Origin: Dipteronia dyeriana
Taxonomy: Eukaryota; Streptophyta; Magnoliopsida; Sapindales; Sapindaceae
Length of the DNA stretch: 64,000 nt
Assembly: GCA_032871835.1 (NCBI GenBank)
Contig: CM065302.1
Span: forward strand, 5,145,094-5,209,093
Direction of reading: 5' to 3'
The notes below the pieces were generated by a model that worked only from the letters and a program-made list of their open reading frames with translations, was not told the DNA's origin and made no database searches. How positions within the stretch are numbered: the stretch's first letter is position 1; every line of letters begins with the position of its first letter. This document shows positions 58,247-64,000 of this stretch, piece by piece. Made by a program: the position numbers and the translations under genes.

Positions 58247-60423
58247 GATGTTGCAGCCAGTATCTCTCTATATTTGGAACTGTTTGTGGACTCGAAATAA
58301 TAATGAGTTTTTGAAAGATTTCGGCTCCTGTTTTCTTTCTTGCCCATCTCTTCTTTCTCTCTTTTCTTTGGCTCTCTCTCATTCTTACAGTTAGGATAAG
58401 ACAATGACCCACCCAACCCTCACTTCACTTTGGTTACATTACATCCACAGCCTCTCATTGATTCAATCTTTTGCATCACCACCTCCTCTTCTTCTTCACT
58501 CTTATGTTGTCAATGTCAACTAGTGACAAAATTTATCAAAAAAAAAAAAAAAACTCCGTTGTAGCATTAACTAGTGACACCAAATCCATGAATTGCAAAT
58601 GCCAAAGCAAAAGATGGGCCACATCTCTCAGAAATTGGACCTTTGTTCAATTAAACCATTCAATGAGATATGGTCCAGCCCATGATTTTTTATTAGGGTC
58701 ATGGAAGCGTCGTGTTGTGTTACCAAAGTTTGAGCCCACTAAAAAATCTAAAGTTTTTATTTATTTATTTAATTTTCCAGTCTTTTACCACCCGCCTTAC
58801 CTTTCCGGCTTTTCCATGTATAAATACTGATTTAAATAAATGTGTAATGCCTGATGTTCCAATTTTGTTTTTACGAATTCTGTCTCAAATAATGTGATAC
58901 GTTAGATGTCAACATCACATCAATCACCATATAACATCAATTGGGATAAAATTTAGAAAAAGAATTTGAAACGTCTAGCATTACTCTAAATAAATATAAG
59001 ACTAATCGGTACCAAACCCTACTAAATTGTACGGAAAGTTGCAACCGACCCCTAAATGTTTATTTTAAGAGTTAAACCCCTAAAACTGTTGAAAATTTGT
59101 AGAAACTGTTGCAACCCTCCTTCTAAATAAAGATGTACATTTTTTCCCGGAGCTCCAAATCCCCACGTCTCCATCTCCATTTGGAGATTTTTTTTGAAAA
59201 AAATGGGGAAATGAGGGGGGGATGAAAATCATCCTCAATTTGAAATTGGGATGGGGATGGGGGTACCTCTCCCCATCCCCATTTCCCCATTTTCCTCATA
59301 ATTATATTGAAAATGGGAATGGGAATGGGAATGGGAATGGGAATGGGGATGGGGGAGGTCCCCCATCCCCGTTTCTCTATTTCCTCCAAACATATATAAA
59401 TATAATTATAATTATATTATATTTATAATATATATTTGTATTTGTAATGCATTAATAGATTTTATTTTGTATTTATAATGGAATGTTTATTTTTTTTAGT
59501 TTAATTTGTAATTTTTAGATAAATAGGGAAATGGGAAACTGGAAAAAATGAAAAAATAGGGAAAACAAGGAAATTTGGGAACTAGGGATGAGGATGGGGA
59601 GACCTCCCCCCAAAATTCCCTATCCCCATTTCTACAAATGGGGAAATGGGTAAATGGGGAAATGGGGAAATGGGGGGGGGGGGGGTCTAGGAAGTGGGGA
59701 TGGGGATGGGGATGGGGATGGGGGGGGGCTATATCCATCCTCATTCCCCAAACGTGCATCTCTACTTCTAAGTATAAAGGGGTTCTGTCCCTATTCTGTC
59801 ACTTTCTACCAATTTTCAATGGTTCAAAGGGTTTAACATTTAAAAAAAACATTTAGGGGACATGTTGTAACTTCATGTACAATTCAGAGGGTCTAGGGTC
59901 AATTAATCTAAAAATAATCAATTAGAGTCTTTGAAAATATGTTTTAATAATACTTTATTAATACCGGTTAATTGGAGATTGCAATCAAATGATAAAAAGA
60001 AAACCATGCTTAACATTAGAAGAAATTCTTTCTTCTTCTTTTTTTGGTTGTAAATTTTTGGATATAATAATAATAATAATAATAAACAAAGGAAAAGTAT
60101 CATATATTTTTTCTTCCATATTTTGAACTTTTATGATGATTAATTGATTATACTAAAAAAACTCGCACTTCTAAATGAGAAATATTTTTATCAGCCCCAA
60201 AAGAAAAACACTAAAAAGAAGAGTGTGTCAGAGTAATTTCTAAAAATAAGAGGGTCCTTTTCATAAATTTCACACGTTTCATTGGATCGACGAAAAATCG
60301 AACGATTTAACAGAGCTTTTAACGTAAAAACAGGTCCGATATAAATTTCGCATGAGAAAATCTCTAGAATTATTATTCCACTACAAAAAATAGATCAAAC
60401 AGCTTCTCAAATAAATTCTGGTG
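58247..60423. promoter_or_regulatory. Shared intergenic region between CSP41B and ECHIDNA
   Basis: 2.2 kb between two divergent start codons, so it should contain both promoters. A GGATAAGAC (I-box-like, GATAAG) lies at about 58394, 150 bases above the CSP41B ATG, fitting a light-regulated plastid gene. A MITE fragment of the GAGTAATG family lies at 58870-58990, a G-rich minisatellite element at 59130-59765 and an AAT run at 60067-60086. No gene inside. Confidence 0.6.
59130..59765. mobile_element. G-rich palindromic minisatellite element
   Basis: Built of GGGAAT and GGGGAT units on plus (59313-59355, 59575-59730) and their CCCCAT complements (59140-59290, 59360-59375, 59600-59630). The outer ends look like weak inverted repeats (GATGTACATTTTTTC; right end, reverse complemented, GATGCACGTTTGGGG). 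Similar CTTCTAA-TA-AAAG sequence flanks both sides. The short ORFs here come from the repeats. Confidence 0.5.
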
Positions 60424-63097
60424 ATGGATCCTAACCAGGTGAGTTGTCTGCATGTTATATTTTTCCTTTTTAGTTTATCTGGGTTCGTATGTGTTTTTTT
60501 CCCCTGTTTTAGATGATAATTTATGAGTATTGATTTAGATCTGTAGTTTTTGGATAATTTGACTTATACCCATTTTTTGGTTGCTGATATGATGATAAAA
60601 TTGAATGAAAGTATTGATCTTTCTGCTTTGTGTGCGAGAATCTGACAAAAGAATTGAAAATGCTGATGTAGTGTCTGAACTTTTTTGTGTTGCTTTGATC
60701 TCATCAAAAGTAGTGAATTTGTTGGGGTTCAACTGGGTTTCCGGTTGGTTGCTGAAAATTAGGCACTGATAGACTTTGGAAGATTAATTTTTAAGGGGTA
60801 TAAGAAGCGAAACAAAGAAAAAGAACTTGTAATGCTGATTTCTGTGTTTGGATCGCTTGAGGCAAATAATCGATAGGAGACTATTCTCGTTGCTTTCCTA
60901 GAGATCCGATGTTCGATTGGGTTATGCTATCATTGCTATGGCGTGTAGGACAATATGTTCATAAGAGGAGCATGTTCTTAGGTCATTGCTTAAGTTTAAT
61001 TGGTTAAAACTGTTTGTCGATGATGACTGCTTCATCCGTGTTTTTAATTTTCAGGATATGGGATCAGTAAAGCATGATATTAACATTTTCGTGCTCCATT
61101 ATGTGCTCCTTTAATTGTGTGGTTATGCTAATTAAATACAAGACTTATTTGCTTTATGTTTACTTTGTTGAGTGCAAGAGCTGTTGTGGTTGTAGTTGCA
61201 TGAAATGACTTGCAAGTTTTTAGTCACGGTGAAATTTGATATCCCTTTCGAAGTTTTGTGGGAAGGAGATCCACCTATGTAATTTTAAAATCTCAGATAT
61301 CACTTTTACAGATTTTTTTTTTTCTAGGCAGAGTGAAATTGTTTAATGGAGCATCTATATAAGTTGTTAGTTGTCCTTATGAATGATGTTTGCCTTTACA
61401 TGCAGCCTCCAGGTGAAAACTATGCCAACCCAAAGACATGCCTTTTCCATGTTCTCTTCAAGGTAAAGCTATTATAGCTGATTTAGAATATTATCTGTGT
61501 TCTGCAATCCTATTTCACTGTGTAATATTGTATTTCATGTTTTTTTGGCAGGCCTCATCCTTGGCATTTTACATTCTTTCTACACTATTCTTTGACAGCT
61601 TCGTCATCATTTTTGTGGTGACGGTATTTCTTGCTGCCCTTGATTTTTGGGTTGTCAAGAATGTGAGTGGGCGTATTTTAGTTGGTTTGAGGTGGTGGAA
61701 TGAAATTAATGATGAGGGTGAGAGTGTGTGGAAATTTGAATCCCTTGATCAAGAGGTTAGTATTACCCATTCCATGTTTATATAACATCAGCTTATCTTC
61801 ACTATGACCATTACCTTTTCAAGAATAACACTTGGTTACTTGAGAATTCTTCCTTCTGTGTAGTTGATATTTACATCTCATGCATTGACGCTTGGTTATC
61901 CTTGTTGCTGCAGTCAATGGCTCGGATGAACAAGAAAGATTCCTGGCTATTTTGGTGGACCCTTTACCTTACAGTAAGTGAATATTTGATCAACATAATT
62001 TTTGTTATCTATACAAATGTAGCACATTTGTGAATGAATCCAGGGGACCAAATAAAATGGGTAGATTTGGAAGTAAAATGTAACTTATATTTTTGTATAT
62101 GAATTTGTAAAAACTTACACTAATTGGAGATTTGGGGGTGATGATTTATGGATGAACGTAATTGCTTAGAATTTTTGTAAAATAGTTTATCTGCTTGTAT
62201 TTTTGTTGTACGTCATTCTTTTACAGTTATCTGAAGTGTTTGGTTTCTTAACCATGAAGGCAGTTGCATGGATTTTCCTTGGAATATTCTCTCTGATCAG
62301 GTTCGAAGCTGATTATCTCCTTGTTGTTGGAGTCTGTTTGACCCTCAGCCTTGCAAATATCATTGGTTTTACCAAATGCCGAAAAGGTAAGCAAGTTTGT
62401 TTCTGCTAAATACAGTTTGTTCGAGTGTGAACTTTGTTATTTGGTTTCTCCTTTGTTTATAATATATCAGATTTCCGATACCATGCTAATATTAGAAAGT
62501 ATCTAGTTTTCCATATATCTTTGTTTGTGTGAAAAATACATATCAACTGCAGGGTAGGTCGAAATTGGGAACTGAAATTTGACCCATTATTATATAATTT
62601 AGCATGGATACACAATAATGTTAAGGCTCTTAGGAATGACATGACGGATTAGAACATCATAACAATTCAAGTCTGAGTAAATTAGATGGTCTCATGGTCA
62701 TATAGCTCCACTGCTTAGTATTGCTTTTGGGTTACTGAACTTTGCAGACTTCACTTAACAAAATTTTCTCTTTTTGTTGGACGATAAAGATTTTAATTTG
62801 TATGGGCTCTTTATGTACTCTGTGCATTTCTAGATTTACAATTCGTGACTACAATAACACTGATGACATTTCCCTTTTTGGCTTTGTTAAGTGTCCCTCC
62901 AGACCTTTATCTTTTCTATGGCTACTGTGCTTAGTTGCTGCTGCTGCAACTTAGATATCTCTTCTTAATAAATATCCATCTATATGAAACACTTGATGTT
63001 ATTTGTAGATGCTAAGAAGCAATTCCAACAATTTGCCACCCAGACCATCGCATCCCGGTTCACATCTGGCTTGCAGTCAGCATTCAGCGTTGTATGA
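60424..63097 (+). CDS. ECH: ECHIDNA, TVP23-family trans-Golgi membrane protein, 6 exons, 183 aa
   Basis: Integral membrane protein of the trans-Golgi network needed for secretion of cell-wall polysaccharides and proteins and for cell elongation. Exons 60424-60438 (only five codons, MDPNQ), 61406-61462, 61552-61755, 61914-61973, 62260-62386 and 63009-63097 join in frame with GT/AG introns. Hydrophobic helices lie at about residues 25-55 (ASSLAFYILSTLFF, FVIIFVVTVFLAAL) and 113-146. Signature stretches are KNVSGRILVGLRWWNEI, KDSWLFWWTLYL and FTKCRKDAKKQFQQF. Length fits the plant family (about 185). The exon 5 start at 62260 is chosen because it gives the family sequence; a stronger-looking in-frame acceptor at 62227 would add 11 residues. 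Intact. Confidence 0.96.
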
Positions 63098-64000
63098 ATC
63101 TAAGATGGAGGAAATATGCATGTGGAAGAGATGTTGACAAGAGGAGGCGACGTGTACAAATTGGCCTGTATTGAATTGTTTTTTTTTTAACTTGTATGAG
63201 GAAACAAAGTACTAGATGTTTTGTATGATCATCTTCTAGACTCCTAAGATTTGTATAATTGAATTACAGGAAAATTCACTGATAGAAAAATAATATGTTC
63301 TCTTTTTTTTTTGGGGGGGGGGGTCATAAATGTAGTACTCTATTGTTTCAATTCTGTATCTTTCTTGGTTGCAATTTGCAAAGGAGTTTTGGCAACTTTA
63401 GCCAATTGTTGAGCACAAGTGCACAACAATGTTTTATTGTTTTTCTCTCTGGTTTGTCTGATATTCTACTGTATGCAAAGAGCACTGCTAGCTACTACAT
63501 TCTCCCGGCACAGCAAGATTTATTCTGAATAGCAGGATGATTAAGAAGAGAAACTTGGGTGGGATGAGTGCAAACGTGTGTCATGCCGTGTGGATACAAC
63601 GCTGACCCAATCCCGTGTCATTTATACCACATGACATGTTATGATTGAGTATGATAGACATCTATTCTAGAAGTGAGAAGAATTGAACAAAAAATTGGTA
63701 TCTTCCATTTTTAGGTTCTTAATTTTACCTTATGTTGAAGGAAAAAATAAAAGAGATGGTTTGGTTTGGCTGCATGAATACTTGGGTTCTCAAAGAGTTC
63801 TCAACATCTTTTTTTTTTCTTTCTTAAAAGATATAGGTTTTAATGAAATTGATATAGAAACATATATACACACTAAACATAATTATTTGTTTAACAAAAT
63901 AAAAGAAAAAATTGATTTCTAAAAGACAATTAAAATAAATTAATGTCATCTATTATTTATCAAAATATTATTTATTGGATGAACTTTTATGGAATTTAAT
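63098..64000. other. ECHIDNA 3' UTR and downstream sequence
   Basis: The 3' UTR probably runs to about 63280. A G9 tract lies near 63312. No further gene recognised before the window ends. Confidence 0.5.

Noticed and set aside
58081..58416. 111-aa minus and 101-aa plus ORFs over CSP41B exon 1
   Set aside because: Wrong frame or strand relative to the exon that joins precisely to the CSP41B protein.
59123..59856. Overlapping Pro/Ile and Gly/Asn-rich ORFs on both strands
   Set aside because: Produced by the GGGAAT/GGGGAT repeat units.

Overview
The window is nuclear DNA of a eudicot plant. It is AT-rich, has spliced genes with GT/AG introns and TATA boxes, and carries several classes of plant transposable element. 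There is no sign of bacterial operons, ribosome binding sites, CRISPR arrays or organelle genes. I could not name the species.

Four genes look intact. They are a pectin methylesterase/invertase inhibitor (PMEI, 10831-11355, minus), a galactinol synthase (12573-14589, minus, 4 exons), the chloroplast RNA-binding protein CSP41B (54308-58246, minus, 10 exons) and the trans-Golgi protein ECHIDNA/TVP23 (60424-63097, plus, 6 exons). From memory, the Arabidopsis neighbours At1g09360 (PMEI), At1g09350 (GolS3), At1g09340 (CRB/CSP41B) and At1g09330 (ECHIDNA) have the same order. The window therefore looks like that ancestral block, stretched by about 40 kb of repeats between galactinol synthase and CSP41B.

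Layout. 1-7376: MITEs, a hAT-like element nested in a MITE, and a decayed terminally repeated element with a caulimovirid-type movement-protein-like ORF and an initiator-Met-tRNA primer site. 7433-8946: SABATH carboxyl methyltransferase pseudogene. 10312-10620: aldo-keto reductase remnant. 10831-14589: PMEI and galactinol synthase. 14960-41860: a two-part segment duplicated in tandem. Its copies are interrupted by a LINE (17121-23303, minus), a Mutator-like inverted-repeat element (24391-26095) and a 12.1-kb Ty3/gypsy Tat-type retrotransposon (27494-39586). Uninterrupted equivalents of the insertion sites survive in sister copies. 42164-42375: a cluster of ACGT-core motifs. 43534-51695: two solo LTRs, a copia pol fragment and a small hAT element. 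54308-63097: the divergent CSP41B/ECHIDNA pair.

The four live genes act in separate processes: cell-wall or invertase control, raffinose-family oligosaccharide synthesis, plastid RNA stability and trans-Golgi secretion. Their linkage reads as conserved synteny, not a pathway cluster. The retroelements carry many stop codons and are very unlikely to be autonomous.
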